Assembly (NCBI GenBank): GCA_022009855.1 | Contig: CP091727.1 | Span: 3,658,001-3,722,000 of the forward strand | Direction: 5' to 3' | DNA from: Lentisphaeria bacterium | GTDB taxonomy: Bacteria > Verrucomicrobiota > Lentisphaeria > Victivallales > Victivallaceae | Length of the DNA stretch: 64,000 bases | In this document: positions 20,640-31,106 of the stretch, one piece after another | Layout of the letters: each line of letters starts with the position of its first letter | How positions within the stretch are numbered: the stretch's first letter is position 1 | Notes under the pieces: generated by a model | Told to the model about the DNA's origin: nothing | Database searches by the model: none | What the model saw: only the letters and a program-made list of their open reading frames with translations | Program-made: the position numbers and the translations under genes

Positions 20640-21852
20640 ATGTGGGATGTCGGAGTGGATATTCGTGATGTGCAGGTAATCCGGACTCGTACCGACGTGT
20701 ATTTCGGCGTGGGAGCCATCGATTCCATCGATGCGATTGCCGGGCAGATGGCGGCCCGGGGGATCAAAAGCGCGCTGGTCGTCACCGGCCGCAGCGCCTA
20801 TAAGGTGACCGGAGCCTGGGCGAAAATCGCGCCGGCGCTCGACCGGGTGAAGATCCGCTACGCGGTGTACGACGGCGTGACGCCGAATCCCACGACGGGG
20901 CAGGTGGACACCGCCGTGGCGCTCGGAGCCGACATCGAAGCCGGAGCGGTGATCGCCATCGGCGGCGGCAGCGCCATCGATGCGGGGGAAGGGGGCGGCG
21001 ATTCTGCTTCGGAATCCGGGGAAGACAGCCGCCTCACTGTTCAACTGCGAATTTGCTCCGAAGGAAGCTCTGCCGATTCTGGCGGTCAACCTGACGCATG
21101 GAACCGGTTCCGAATCGAACCGCTTTGCCGTGGTGACCGATACGGAGAAGAATTTCAAGCCGGTGATCGCCTTTGACTGCATTTATCCCACCTGGGCGAT
21201 CGACGATCCCGCGCTGATGGCGACCCTGTCGGAGAAGCAGACCCGCTTCGTGAGCATTGACGCCGTCAACCATGTGATTGAAGCGGCGACCAGCCGTTCG
21301 GCCAATCCGCTGGCGGTGATGCTGGCCGAAGAGACGGTGAGGCTGGTGGCGAAGTATCTGCCGCTTGCGCTTCGCGAACCGGGAAATCTGACGGCACGCT
21401 ACTTCCTGGCCTACGCGGCGATGATCGCCGGCGTCGCCTTCGACAACAGCCTGCTGCATTACACGCATGCACTGGAGCATCCGCTCAGCGCGGTTCGTCC
21501 GGATCTGGCACACGGTCTGGGGCTGTCGATTCTGCTGCCCGCCGTCGTAAAGGCGATCTATCCTGCCCGGTCCGTCGTCCTCGCCGACCTGCTCGCTCCG
21601 ATTGTGCCGGGGCTGACCGGGGTGCCGGGAGAAGCGGAGAAGGCTGCAAAGGGGGTGGAGCAGTGGCTGGTTTCGGTCGGCGTCTCCGAAAAGCTGGCGG
21701 ATTTCGGGTTCACTGCGGACGACGTGGACAGTCTGGTCGATCTGACGTTGCAGACGCCGTCGCTCTCCGGTCTGCTTGAACAGGCGCCGACGGAGGCGAA
21801 TCGTCTTTCCATTGCGTCGATCTACCTCAATTCGCTGGGCTGGATTTCGTAA
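20640..21852 (+). CDS. Iron-containing alcohol dehydrogenase (one frameshift)
   Basis: About 403 residues of the group III dehydrogenase family. ATG 20640 has a strong GAGGAGG site. TRTDVYFGVGAIDSIDAIA and AVIAIGGGSAIDAG form the NAD-binding domain. The helical metal domain has SIDAVNHVIEAATS, LLHYTHALEHPLSAV and DLAHGLGLSILLP, supplying the Asp/His iron ligands. The frame changes at G5 (20984-20988): removing one G restores DAGKGAAILLRNPGKTA. It interconverts alcohols and aldehydes with NAD(P)H. The substrate is unknown. It is convergent with the SDR gene (9 bp apart). Confidence 0.91.
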
Positions 21853-21861
21853 TCCGACCGG

Positions 21862-22616
21862 TCAGAGAATGGTGTAGCCGCCGTCGGCGAGCAGATTGGC
21901 TCCGTAAACGAATCCGGCGTCGTCGGAGGCGAGAAAGAGTACCGCTCGGGCGATCTCTTCGGGCCGGCCGAAGCGACCGAGCGGTTGAAGTTTGAGAAAG
22001 GACTCCATGCCGCGCGCTTCGTCGCCGGTGTCGCGCGCTCCGGCATGGAGGCCGGGGGTGTCGGTTGTGCCGGGGGCGATTGCGTTGACCCGGATGTTAT
22101 GGGGCATCAGGGCGATTGCGGCCGCCCGGGTGAAGGCTGCGACGCCGCCTTTTGAGGCGTGGTAGGCGATATAACCGGGGGAGCCGACGAAGGCGAAGGT
22201 GCTGGAAAAGTTGACGATGACGCCCGGATGATGGTGCGCGATCATGATTTTTGCCGCTTCGCGGGTGAAGTGAAAGGTTGCGGTGAGATTGATGTCCAGC
22301 ACCCGGCGGAATTCTTCGTCGGAGGTTTCCAGAAGAGGTTTGTTGAGCTGGCTGGCGGCGTCGTTGACCAGGATGTCGATGGTTCCGAGATGGTCGGCCG
22401 CGGTTTTGAGAGCTTCGTCAGCCTGCCGGCTGTCGGAGACGTCACAGGGGAGGAACAGGGCTTGGCCGTTCAGGCGGCGGCGGTCGCCCGGCCGTTTTCG
22501 CGGTCGCAGTCCAGAATGACGATTCGTGCGCCCTCGGCGACGAAGAGTTCCGAGACGGCGCGGCCGATTCCGTTGGCGCCGCCGGTGATGACGGCGCATT
22601 TCTGTTTCAGTTTCAT
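21862..22616 (-). CDS. Short-chain dehydrogenase/reductase (one frameshift)
   Basis: About 251 residues. It starts MKLKQKCAVITGGANGIGRAV (TGxxxGxG cofactor loop) and changes frame near 22490. LFLPCDVSD, DILVNDAASQLN (NNAG-like), IVNFSSTFAFVGSPGYIAYHASKGG (Ser, Tyr-x-x-x-Lys catalytic set) and the end DDAGFVYGANLLADGGYTIL are classical SDR blocks. NAD(P)-dependent oxidation or reduction of a sugar, alcohol or acyl substrate; specificity unknown. Confidence 0.92.
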
Positions 22617-22767
22617 TGCGAAGACTCCTTGGAGAGGGTTGCTGAAGTATCGAATAATTTAGCATTATTTTTGTGGAAATCAACGGGGGACGGGCAATAA
22701 ACAGATTGTCCGGAACGTTTTTTGGGAAAGGGTTTTGTCCAGTCAGGGATAACGGAGGTTGAAACGG

Positions 22768-24076
22768 ATGAAAAATTTTTTAAAATTGTTGTTGGTTCTG
22801 ATCGTGCTGGCCGCGCTCGCCGCTGGCGGGGTGTGGGCGTATCGAACCTGGCTGCAGAAGAGCGACATCATTCAATATAATACCGAGAGCGTGACGCGTG
22901 CCGACGTCGCCAGCACCATCAGTGCGACCGGCACCGTAGAGCCGGAGGAGCTGGTCAACGTCGGAGCCCAGGTGAATGGGAAGATCGTCACTTTCGGCAT
23001 CGATGCGAATGGCAAGAGCGTCGATTACGGTTCTCCGGTCAAGCAGGGAATGGTGCTTGCCAACATCGACGACGTTTTGTATGCGGCGGAGGTCCGTTCC
23101 GCCCAGGCGGCGGAGCAGGAGGCACAGGCTTCGATTCTCAGTGCTAAAGCCAGCATCAAGCAGGCGGAAGCGAAGCTCGCGCTGGCGAAGAACAACTGGG
23201 AGCGTGCGCAGGATCTCTATCCCAAACAGGCGATGGCGAAGAGTGAATATGATGATGCGGAAGCGGAATTTCTCGCCGCGACCGCGTCCAAACTGGTATC
23301 CGAAGCGTCTCTGGCGCAGGCGGAGGCGCAGCTTGCCACCGCCGAAGCATCGCTGGACAAGGCGTCGCGCAACCTCGGCTACTGTGTGATCAGCTCGCCC
23401 GTTGACGGGGTCATCATCGACCGCCGGGTCAGCATCGGGCAGACCGTGGTTTCGAATATGAGTGCATCGAGCATCTTTCTGATTGCCAAGGACCTGAAGC
23501 GGATGCAGGTGTGGGTTTCGGTCAATGAAGCGGATATCGGCAGCATCAAGCCGGGCATGCCGGTGGAGTTCACTGTGGACGCTTTCCCGAACCGGGTGTT
23601 CAAGGGGGAGGTCTTTAAAATCCGTCTTAACGCGACCATGTCTCAGAACGTGGTCACCTATGTGGTGGAGGTCGCGACGGACAACTCCAACGGGGTTTTG
23701 CTGCCCTATCTTACCGCCAATGTGAAGTTCATTCGCGACAGCCGTTCCGGAGTGCTCACCATCCCGAATGCCGCGCTGCCTACCTGCCGGAAGTCGGACA
23801 GGTGCCGGAGCAGTATCGCGAAGAGCTCGCCGCCGCCGCCGAGCTGCGCGGCAAAAAAGAGCGGATCATCTGGGTGCTGGAGGGGATTCGCTGCGGCCGC
23901 TCCGGGTCAAGACCGGACTCAACGACGGAATTGTCACGGAAATTTCCGGCGACGGTCTGGAAGAGGGAATGCAGGTCGTGACCGGCACCTCCGTCATCTC
24001 GGCGGAGCAGGCGGCCGCCGACAATCCCGGCGGCAGTCCCTTCCTGCCAGAAACCGCCGCAGCGGAGAAATCGTAA
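22768..24076 (+). CDS. MacA-like periplasmic adaptor of an ABC efflux system (two frameshifts)
   Basis: About 436 residues. ATG 22768 with GGAGG 9 nt upstream. One N-terminal transmembrane segment (FLKLLLVLIVLAALAAGGVW). Then ADVASTISATGTVEPEELVNVGAQVNGKI (lipoyl half-motif), a long alpha-helical hairpin (residues ~100-210, Ala/Glu/Lys rich) and SSPVDGVIIDRRVSIGQTV (second lipoyl half), then beta-barrel and membrane-proximal domains. The frame changes near 23778 and 23882 in the last fifth. It bridges the permease and an outer-membrane channel. It is followed directly by the ATPase gene. Confidence 0.88.
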
Positions 24077-24780
24077 ATGAAACTCATTGAACTCAGGGAT
24101 ATCACAAAAACCTATTTTCTCGGGGAGATCGACGTGCCCGTTCTCAAGGGGATCACCCTGTCGATCGACCAGGGGGAGTATGTCGCTCTCATGGGAGCGT
24201 CCGGTTCCGGGAAGAGTACGCTGATGAACATTCTCGGCTGCCTGGACCGCCAGACCTCCGGGGATTACCTGCTCGAGGGGGAAGAGGTGGGGCGCGCCTC
24301 CGGTGACCGCCGGGCGCAGGTGCGCAACCGCAAGATCGGATTCGTTTTCCAAAGCTTCAATCTGCTTCCACGCACGACTGCGCTGGAGAATGTCATTATG
24401 CCGCTGGCCTATACCGCCGGCGGTCTCTCGCGCCGGGAACGCCGGAAGCGGGGATCGAGATGCTCGAACGGGTTGGTCTTGCCGATCGAGTCTATCATTA
24501 TCCTTCGCAGCTGTCGGGCGGCCAGCAGCAGCGGGTGGCGATTGCCCGCGCGCTGATCAACCACCCGCCGGTGCTGTTTGCCGACGAACCGACCGGGAAC
24601 CTCGATTCGCGCACCAGCGAGGAGGTCATGCGGATGTTCAGCAAACTCAATGCCGAAGGCATCACCGTCATTCTGGTCACTCACTCCGTGGAGATTGCCG
24701 GCTTTGCCAAACGGTCGATTCATGTGCAGGACGGGCAGATTGTCCGCGGCACCTATGAAGGAAAGGCGGTGCAGTCATGA
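24077..24780 (+). CDS. MacB-type ABC transporter ATP-binding protein (one frameshift)
   Basis: About 234 residues. Walker A GASGSGKSTLMN, Q-loop VFQSFNLLPRTTALENV, signature LSGGQQQRVAIARAL, Walker B VLFADEPTGNLDS and His switch LVTHSVEIAG are all present. The frame changes at G4 (24450-24453), where a fifth G gives RRKRGIEMLERVGL. It belongs to the LolD/MacB/FtsE branch, with the ATPase on a separate chain from the permease. Its start abuts the macA stop and its stop overlaps the permease ATG. Confidence 0.93.
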
Positions 24781-26136
24781 AACTCGGCAGTACTGTCAAT
24801 GTCGCGCTCAAGGCATTGATGCGCAATCCCACCGGGCGCTGCTCACGACGCTCGGGATCGTCATCGGCATCGCAGCGGTCATCACGATGATGGAGATCGG
24901 CAACGGCTCCTCGCATTCGATCAAGGCCTCCATTGAGAAGATGGGGGCGAACACCATTCTGGTGATTCCGGGGAGCGTCCCGTCGCGGCGGCGTCAGCCA
25001 GGGCTCCGGGAGCCGGATGACGCTGACACCGCAGGACTGCGAAGCGATTCTGCGGGAGTGTTCATCTGTCGGTCGCGCCGTGCCGATGGTGAATGCGCAG
25101 GGATATCAGGCCATTTCCGGAAACGTCAACTATGCGCCGCGGCAGATCGTCGGCAGCGCGCCGGACTTTTTGATCATCCGCAACTGGGAGATCGGGGAGG
25201 GGCGCAACTTCACGGAGCGGGAGGTGGAATCCCGGGCCAGGGTCTGTCTGGTCGGTTCGACGATCGTGCGTGAAGTGTTCGGCGGCCGTTCGCCGATCGA
25301 CAGCGAGGTGCGGCTCAAGGATACCGCCTTCAAGGTGATCGGCGTGCTCAAGAGCAAGGGGGGCGAATATGATGGGGGCGGATGAGGACGATGTGATCAT
25401 CGCCCCGTGGACGACGGTCCGGCTGCGGTTGACCGGCTTGAAGACCGGAACCGCGACCGATACGACCAGTACGGCGGCCACCAGCCCCTCCGATCTCTAT
25501 CCGGCGGAAGGAATCGCCTTCTATCCGGAGCCCACTGAAAACGCGGAAACCGACACGCTGCTGGTGCCGAAGTTTATTCAGGTGGATATGATTCTTTTGA
25601 CGGCGGTTTCACCGGACCGGGTCGGAGACGTTGAGGACGAGGTCACGGCCCTGCTGCGGGAACGTCATCGGCTCAAGCCGGATCAACCCAACGATTTTCG
25701 GATTCGCAACTCCGCGGAATTCATGAAGATGTTATCGAGCACCTCGACGGTGATGACCAATCTTCTGCTGGGAGTGGCGCTGATTTCGCTGGTGGTCGGC
25801 GGGGTGGGCATTATGAACATCATGCTGGTGTCGGTGACGGAACGGACCCGGGAGATTGGGCTTCGCATGGCGGTGGGGGCGCGTTCGCAGGACATTCTTC
25901 AGCAGTTTCTGATCGAATCGATGGTGCTCTGTCTGGTGGGCGGAATTGTCGGAATTCTTCTGGGGCACGGTTCCGCGCTGCTGGTGGAGAAATATCTCAA
26001 CTGGCCGATCCAGTCGAGTCCGGGCGCGGTGGTAGCCGCGGTGCTGGTGTCGGCTGCGGTCGGAGTGATCTTCGGATTTTATCCGGCGTGGAAAGCATCC
26101 CAGCTGGATCCGATTGAAGCGCTCCGTTACGAATAG
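24777..26136 (+). CDS. MacB-type ABC transporter permease (three frameshifts)
   Basis: About 453 residues. It starts MKLGSTVNVALKALMRNPTG; after a frame change near 24835 comes ALLTTLGIVIGIAAVITMMEIGNGSS, the first transmembrane helix typical of MacB/FtsX permeases. A periplasmic domain follows with frame changes near 25000 and 25375. It ends with three more helices (LLLGVALISLVVGGVGIMNIMLV, SMVLCLVGGIVGILLG, VVAAVLVSAAVGVIFGFYPA). RTREIGLRMAVGAR and KASQLDPIEALRYE are family hallmarks. It exports macrolides, peptides or lipids as a mechanotransmitter with the MacA-like adaptor. No TolC-like gene is nearby. Confidence 0.9.
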
Positions 26137-26165
26137 GCGGGGGCTGGTTGCGGCAGCTGCCGGTT

Positions 26166-26215
26166 TTCCGCAGAGGTCCGGAAAATTCCTTCCGGTTCTT
26201 CTGCGGAATTTTTTT
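26166..26215 (+). terminator. Intrinsic terminator of the MacAB operon
   Basis: Stem TTCCGCAGA (26166-26174) with TCTGCGGAA (26200-26208), an inner GTCCGGAA/TTCCGG stem, then seven T (26209-26215). It lies about 30 bp past the permease stop. Confidence 0.9.
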
Positions 26216-26287
26216 ATGAAAATTGCATTTTTGAGCTTGCAAAGCGCAATAAACCGGCATATATTAAATGACATGGCAAGAGAAAAT

Positions 26288-26363
26288 GCGAGTGTAGCTC
26301 AGTTGGTAGAGCATCACGTTGCCAACGTGATTGTCGCCGGTTCGAATCCGGTCACTCGCTCCA
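26288..26363 (+). tRNA. tRNA-Gly (GCC), copy 1
   Basis: A 76-nt cloverleaf: acceptor GCGAGTG pairs with CACTCGC, D-arm around TAGCTCAGTTGGTAGAGC, anticodon stem TCACG/CGTGA with loop TTGCCAA (anticodon GCC), T-arm GCCGGTTCGAATCCGGT, encoded TCCA end. Confidence 0.97.
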
Positions 26364-26385
26364 TTTTTCGATCAGCCGCGCAGGT

Positions 26386-26461
26386 GCGAGTGTAGCTCAG
26401 TTGGTAGAGCATCACGTTGCCAACGTGATTGTCGCCGGTTCGAATCCGGTCACTCGCTCCA
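26386..26461 (+). tRNA. tRNA-Gly (GCC), copy 2
   Basis: Identical over 76 nt to the copy at 26288-26363, separated by 22 bp; anticodon GCC, encoded TCCA. A T7 run (26463-26469 region) follows and probably ends the tandem transcript. Confidence 0.97.
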
Positions 26462-26515
26462 TTTTTTTGCCTTTTTCCGGATGTCCGGCCTGGACGATGA
26501 AATGCCGGCGGCGGG

Positions 26516-27148
26516 TCAATTTGCTCGAAGCGTGCGCAGACGGGTGAGCAGGTCGATCAGCTGTTCGCGAACATGCGCGAGCAGTTCGATGTGAAGCTCC
26601 AGCATCTCCCGGAGGGAATGCTGGATCCCGGCAAGTCTGGAGAGTTCTCCGGTCAGTTCGTTGAGGTCGGAGAGGGAACGTTTGCCGAGGCTGAGTTTCA
26701 ATGCCCGGTCGCGTGTCTCATCGGTGTCGATAAAGTCGGCGACGCGGGCGAGCAGTTTTGCGTAGGCACAGCTGACGCCGAGACCAGGCAATTCCAGGTC
26801 GGCACGGAGCCGGGAGGCCGCGAGCATGTTCCACTCTGCCGCGAGATGATCGAGCTGGTCGACCACTTCACTGCCGGGACGGCGGGGAGATTCCTCATCG
26901 TCAAACTCCTCGTCATCTTCTTCCGGAGAGCCGTGCCACGCGCGCAGAGAATCGGGATTCTGGGCAATGGGAACCAAGTCCGGCCGTGAGAGCAGGGGGC
27001 TGAAGATCATCTCCTCCTCGCCCGGCAGGTCGAGACAGGCGGGGAGTTCCCGGTAGTAGCAGCTGATTCTGCGCTCATCGCGACGGATCTCGTGCTCCCA
27101 CTGAAACTCGTTCCAGTTGTCCTGCGGTCGATGATGGGATTCTGCCAT
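26516..27148 (-). CDS. Hypothetical acidic protein in the nadD-rsfS operon
   Basis: 210 residues, intact, family not recognised. It starts MAESHHRPQDNWNEFQWEHE. An acidic low-complexity linker (EEDDEEFDDEE, residues ~76-86) separates an N-terminal part, which mentions several paired hydrophobic and aromatic positions (ISCYYRELPACLDLPGEEEM), from a C-terminal all-helical half (residues ~95-210, heptad-like Leu spacing in LNELTGELSRLAGIQHSLREMLELHIELL) that is probably a coiled coil. No signal peptide or membrane helix. It begins 13 bp after the rsfS stop, so it is likely co-transcribed with nadD and rsfS. Confidence 0.7.
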   Translation of the reverse strand: MAESHHRPQDNWNEFQWEHEIRRDERRISCYYRELPACLDLPGEEEMIFSPLLSRPDLVPIAQNPDSLRAWHGSPEEDDEEFDDEESPRRPGSEVVDQLDHLAAEWNMLAASRLRADLELPGLGVSCAYAKLLARVADFIDTDETRDRALKLSLGKRSLSDLNELTGELSRLAGIQHSLREMLELHIELLAHVREQLIDLLTRLRTLRAN

Positions 27149-27161
27149 TGCTCCCGAGCCT

Positions 27162-27543
27162 TCAATGTTTTTCCGCCAGAGTGCGGATCGCCTCTTCGCT
27201 GGGGACTTCTCCCCAGAGTCCTTCCAGGTTGTAACGGTCGCGTGTTTCCGGCAGCATCAGGTGTACGATGACGCTGCCGAAATCGAGCAGAATCCAGCCG
27301 CTTGCGGTCTCCCCGTTTTCAGAGAGGGGTGGATCTTATAGAGATCGCGCAGCTGGCGCTCGATGAAATTTGCAAGCGCACGCAGCTGAGGTTCGGAGTT
27401 CGCGGTGGCAATTACGAACCAGTCTGCGACCGAGGACTGCGGGCCGACATGAATTTTGAGTACATGTTCGGCCAGTTTTTCCTCTGCGAGCCTGCCGCAG
27501 AGATCGGCGAGTTCAGCGGGGCCGGTTTCTTCACATCCGTCAT
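27162..27543 (-). CDS. rsfS: Ribosomal silencing factor RsfS (two frameshifts)
   Basis: About 127 residues, missed by simple frame reading because two indels break it. The blocks are AELADLCGRLAEEKLAEHVL, then WFVIATANSEPQLRALANFIE, then (after adding a C to the CCCC at about 27316-27319) SENGETASGWILLDFGSVIV and HLMLPETRDRYNLEGLWGEV, which match RsfS/DUF143 closely. ATG 27543 overlaps the nadD stop (ATGA); the first indel is probably in the CCCC near 27518. RsfS binds ribosomal protein L14 and blocks subunit joining in starved cells. The nadD-rsfS pair is a widespread arrangement. Confidence 0.88.
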
Positions 27544-28178
27544 GATCTTTCTACTCCTTCCTCCTCTTCGTACAGGTGACGGCGCCGGATATACTCCTCG
27601 ATCACTTCCGGCACTTCGTTATTAATATGCTCCATTTTTCGCGCTTTTGCCATCGAAATTCTCACATTCGTAGAAGATATTTCAAAAAAACTGCCCGGAA
27701 GAATGCCCGCGAGCAGTTTCCGGACGGTTTCCGCTGGCCAGAAGCGGGAAAGTGCCGCCTCGGATGGGGCGAAACCAGGACGCGGATAGGTGAGGATTTC
27801 GTAGCGTTCCGCCAGTTCTCCTGCCCGGTACCATTCGTGAAGCGTCATCAGACTGTCTCCGCCGATCAGAAGTTGAATCCGGTTCCCGGGTCGTTCCCGG
27901 GAGAGCGCCTTGAGCACGTCGAAGGTGTAGGACGGGACCAGCCGGAGACGGCCCTCGATGTCGCATGGTTCCAGCGCGGGGCGGGAGCCCGCCAGGAGAC
28001 GCACCATCTCCAGCCGGTCGGCATAGGGGGCGCGCCGTCTGCCCGCTTTGTGCGGGGGCAGATAGGCCGGCGCGAGCAGGACGCGGTCGGTTCTTCCGGA
28101 AGCCGCCGCGGCCAGAGCGACGCCGAGGTGTCCCTGATGGGGCGGATCGAAGCTGCCGCCGAAAAATGCCAGTCGCAT
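27540..28178 (-). CDS. nadD: Nicotinate-nucleotide adenylyltransferase
   Basis: 212 residues, intact. MRLAFFGGSFDPPHQGHLGVA contains the nucleotidyltransferase GGSFDPPHxGH motif, and SFFEISSTNVRISMAKAR is the second (ISSTxxR) motif. It adenylates nicotinate mononucleotide in NAD synthesis, in the cytosol. It overlaps rsfS by 4 nt and is divergent from the lipoprotein operon. The region 28179-28339 between them carries the promoter of the latter. Confidence 0.96.
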   Translation of the reverse strand: MRLAFFGGSFDPPHQGHLGVALAAAASGRTDRVLLAPAYLPPHKAGRRRAPYADRLEMVRLLAGSRPALEPCDIEGRLRLVPSYTFDVLKALSRERPGNRIQLLIGGDSLMTLHEWYRAGELAERYEILTYPRPGFAPSEAALSRFWPAETVRKLLAGILPGSFFEISSTNVRISMAKARKMEHINNEVPEVIEEYIRRRHLYEEEEGVERS

Positions 28179-28267
28179 GAGTGGTTCTCTCCCGTTGTTT
28201 TTTTCATTAAATTAGAGCATTTTCGCCGATTTTCAATGTCATATTCGGGAAAAGTGCCGTTTGCGGA

Positions 28268-28296
28268 TTGACGCGGACGGAATTTGGCGGTATAGT
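28268..28296 (+). promoter_or_regulatory. Promoter of the lipoprotein-yicC-cysE-yggS-panE operon
   Basis: TTGACG (28268-28273), 17-bp spacer, TATAGT (28291-28296). It implies a start near 28303 and a ~37-nt leader, which rules out the upstream in-frame ATG at 28268 as translation start. Confidence 0.7.
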
Positions 28297-28339
28297 TAAC
28301 ATCGTACAAAAGTTACAGTGCAGGGGAAGAACAGCTTCT

Positions 28340-29255
28340 ATGGAGAAACAACGCTTCGGCCGCCGCCTGCTCATATGGGCGGCGCCCGCATTTCTGGCGG
28401 TATTGCTTGCCGGCTGCCGTTCCAATCAATATTATCAGGATATTGCGGTCCGGCGCGCCCGCGCATACCTTCTCGAACAATCCCCGGAATTGACGGCAGA
28501 TCAGATCTATTTCGTCAAATTCAACAATCCGTTCTTTTTGACCGCCAATGTCCTGGGGTACGGCGGCATGCCGCTGGAAGGGCCGATGAGCAGCCGTCAG
28601 CAGCAGATCTGTGTCACCTGGGCGATTCCGGGGATGGACCGGTATTACATGGTGTTCGGCGTCTCTTCCGGGCGAATGGATCAGTGGTATCCGAACCGCC
28701 TGATCCGCAAAGTGTTCACTCTGCCGAACCGCCAGCTGGAGGCTGCGGTGGGGGCGGCCCGCGCTTACGCGCAGAACGCACTTTTCTCCCCGGATGGACA
28801 CGCATGAGTTCAATTCGGTGCGCTTTACGCTGCCCTATCTTCTGCTTACGAATTTTGACCTGGCGGTCAATCCGGATGGGACACTTCCGCCGGAAGCGTG
28901 TGAAAAGGAGGCGCGCCGTCTGGCCGCGTTCAACCAGTTCTCCCTGGCCTGGAAGATGGATCCGGCGTCTGGAGAATCGATGGTATTCTGTGGAACCGCC
29001 GCCTCCGATATGAGCGGCTGGTCGATCAACTTTGCCGGGCGCATGCCGGATTCGGAACTGAATGCGCATACGGTGAAGGTATTGAAGACGCCGAAGGACT
29101 CCTTCACGGATTTTGCGCCGGTGCCGGCACCGGTTCCACCGGAAGAGAAACTTGAGCCGGAAGAGCTCCCGGCGGCCTCCGACGTGGTCGACTCCGCTCC
29201 GGCAGCTTCCGGCGGAAGTGAGACGAAAGCCGTTTCTGGCGGGGAGGTCCGCTGA
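28340..29255 (+). CDS. Lipoprotein of unknown function (probably one gene with a frameshift)
   Basis: ATG 28340 (MEKQRFGRRLL) leads a signal peptide ending in the lipobox LLAGC. The first frame runs to 28807 (156 residues). A second frame from 28794 to 29255 (MDTHEFNSVRFTLPYLLLTNFDL) continues with no ribosome site of its own. Dropping one C from the CCCC near 28789 joins the two into a ~304-residue protein, which I prefer. The N-terminal part has QYYQDIAVRRARAYLLEQSP and NPFFLTANVLGYGGMPLEGP. The end is a Pro/Glu/Ala-rich, probably disordered tail. No recognised domain. First gene of a tight operon; its stop overlaps the yicC ATG. Confidence 0.65.
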
Positions 29256-30134
29256 TGCGCAGCATGACCGGATTCGGGAAAGGGGAGGCGCCGTTCGGCG
29301 CGGGATATCGCTTTGTGGTGGAAGTGAGCTCGGTCAATCGCAAGCAGCTGGAAATCCGCACGTCATTTCCGCCGGAGCTGGCGGCTCAGGAGATTCCGGC
29401 GCGGCGGACGGTTCAGGAGTACATCAGCCGGGGGAGCGGTGCAGTTGCGGGTCAGCGTCAATTCCGGCGGAAATGCGGGGCAGGGGAGTGTCAATCGGGA
29501 GCTGCTTCGCAGTCTGATCCGGGAGGCGCAGATGATGCGTCGGGAGGCTGGGTTGCCGGAAGGTGTGGCGGTGGAGGTTCTCATGAGCCTTCCCGGGGTG
29601 ATCGGCGCGTCGGTTATTTCGCAGGAAAACGCTCCGGAAGCCGCGGAGGCGCTGGAGAAGGCGTTGCGCGCTGCGCTGGAGAAGTTTCAGGAGATGCGCA
29701 CCGTGGAGGGCGAAGCGCTGCGGAGGGACTTCCTCTCCCGGCTCGCCGAACTGGAATCTCTGCTCGGGCAGATCGAGCCGCAGGTTGCCGGACTGGCCGC
29801 GACGATTCGGGATCGTCTGCTGGAAAAACTCGCCGCGGAGAAGATTCCCGCCGCCGCGGATGACGATCGCCTGCTCAAGGAGGTACTGTTTTATGCGGAT
29901 AAGTCCGATGTCACCGAAGAGATAACCCGGCTTCGGAGCCATTTCGGGCAGTTCCGGCGTTTTCTTGACGAGACGAAGCCGGTTGGCCGCAGTCTCGATT
30001 TTCTGATGCAGGAACTGTTTCGTGAGATCACCACGCTGGGAAACAAGGCCGGAATTCCGGCGGTTTCGCCGCTGGTGGTGGCATTCAAGAGCGAGTTGGA
30101 AAAGTTGCGTGAACAAATCCAGAATGTGGAGTAG
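29255..30134 (+). CDS. yicC: YicC family endoribonuclease (one frameshift)
   Basis: About 292 residues. MRSMTGFGKGEAPFGAGYRFVVEVSSVNRKQLEIR is the conserved N-terminus of the YicC family. The frame changes near 29435, then VQLRVSVNSGGN. The C-terminal domain has DVTEEITRLRSHFGQF and GRSLDFLMQELFREITTLGNKA, which are diagnostic. E. coli YicC is an RNase acting on RyhB sRNA and related RNAs. TGATG overlap with the lipoprotein stop; GGGGAGG site. Confidence 0.92.
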
Positions 30135-30139
30135 ATAAA

Positions 30140-31106
30140 TTGAATTCCAATCAGGAAAAACAGGAGTGCTGCAGCAAGGCGGCTCCTTCGGCGGAGCAGT
30201 TGTCCAGCCGTCTTTCGAAGCTGGAGCAGCGCATCGGGGGAGACCTATCGGGACGGAGTCGGGGTCAATCCCGTCGACGGGGAGAATCTGCCGCGTCGCT
30301 CGGAAGTGGTGGCGATTACCGGCAAGCTGCTAGAGGTGATCTTTCCCGGATTTGACGGACGCAGCCAGTACCATCGAGCCAGGATCGGCGAAGATGTCGC
30401 ACTGCTGCTGCGGGAGATCTATTCGGAGCTCTTCGATCAGATCTGCCGGGCGATCCATTACCATTACAAGGAGGAGGCGTGCTGCGAGTTCGGCGTCTCC
30501 CGTCGGACCAACCGGGCGGTATTTGCCCTGCTTGACGCGTTGCCGGAGATCCGGGAGACGATGAAGGCCGACGTGGCGGCCGCGTACGCGGGGGATCCGG
30601 CCGCGGTTTCCTACGACGAGATCATTTTGAGTTACCCCGGCATCAAGGCGATCACCATTCAGCGGCTGGCTCATGTGCTCTATACCGTTGAGACGCCGCT
30701 GATTCCCCGCATGATGACCGAATATGCCCACAGCCTGACCGGGATCGACATTCACCCGGGGGCGACGCTGGGGAAGGGAATCTTCATCGATCACGGCACC
30801 GGTGTGGTGATCGGCGAAACTGCGGTCCTCGGCGACAACGTGCGGATCTATCAGGGAGTTACGCTCGGCGCCGGGAACTTCCCCAAAGACGCCTGCGGCA
30901 TGCTGATCAAAGGGAACAAGCGTCATCCCACCATCGGCAGCAACGTCACCATCTATTCGAACGCCTCGGTGCTCGGTGATATCACTATCGGCGACAATTC
31001 GGTGATCGGCGGCAACGTCTGGCTGACCGAAAGCCTTCCCGCCGGTACAAAAATCACCGCGCGTCCGCCGGAACACCGGATGAAGTTTGCAAACGAGCGG
31101 TCATGA
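30140..31106 (+). CDS. cysE: Serine O-acetyltransferase, EpsC-like (one frameshift)
   Basis: About 321 residues. It starts at TTG 30140 (MNSNQEKQECCSKAAP), 5 bp after yicC, and changes frame near 30240. An N-terminal helical domain (EVVAITGKLLEVIFPGFDGRS) leads to the left-handed beta-helix acetyltransferase domain with hexapeptide repeats: GIDIHPGATLGKGIFIDHGTGVVIGETAVLGDNVRIYQGVTLGA. DHGTGVVIGETA includes the catalytic His/Asp pair of CysE. It makes O-acetylserine from serine and acetyl-CoA for cysteine synthesis. ATGA overlap with yggS. Confidence 0.9.

Noticed and set aside
26288..26461. Attachment site of an integrative element at the tandem tRNA genes
   Set aside because: No integrase, no flanking repeats beyond the tRNA copies themselves and no foreign-looking island on either side.
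28794..29255. A separate gene after the lipoprotein
   Set aside because: No ribosome site; the reading frame joins the lipoprotein frame if one C is dropped from a run of four. I report it as one gene with moderate confidence.
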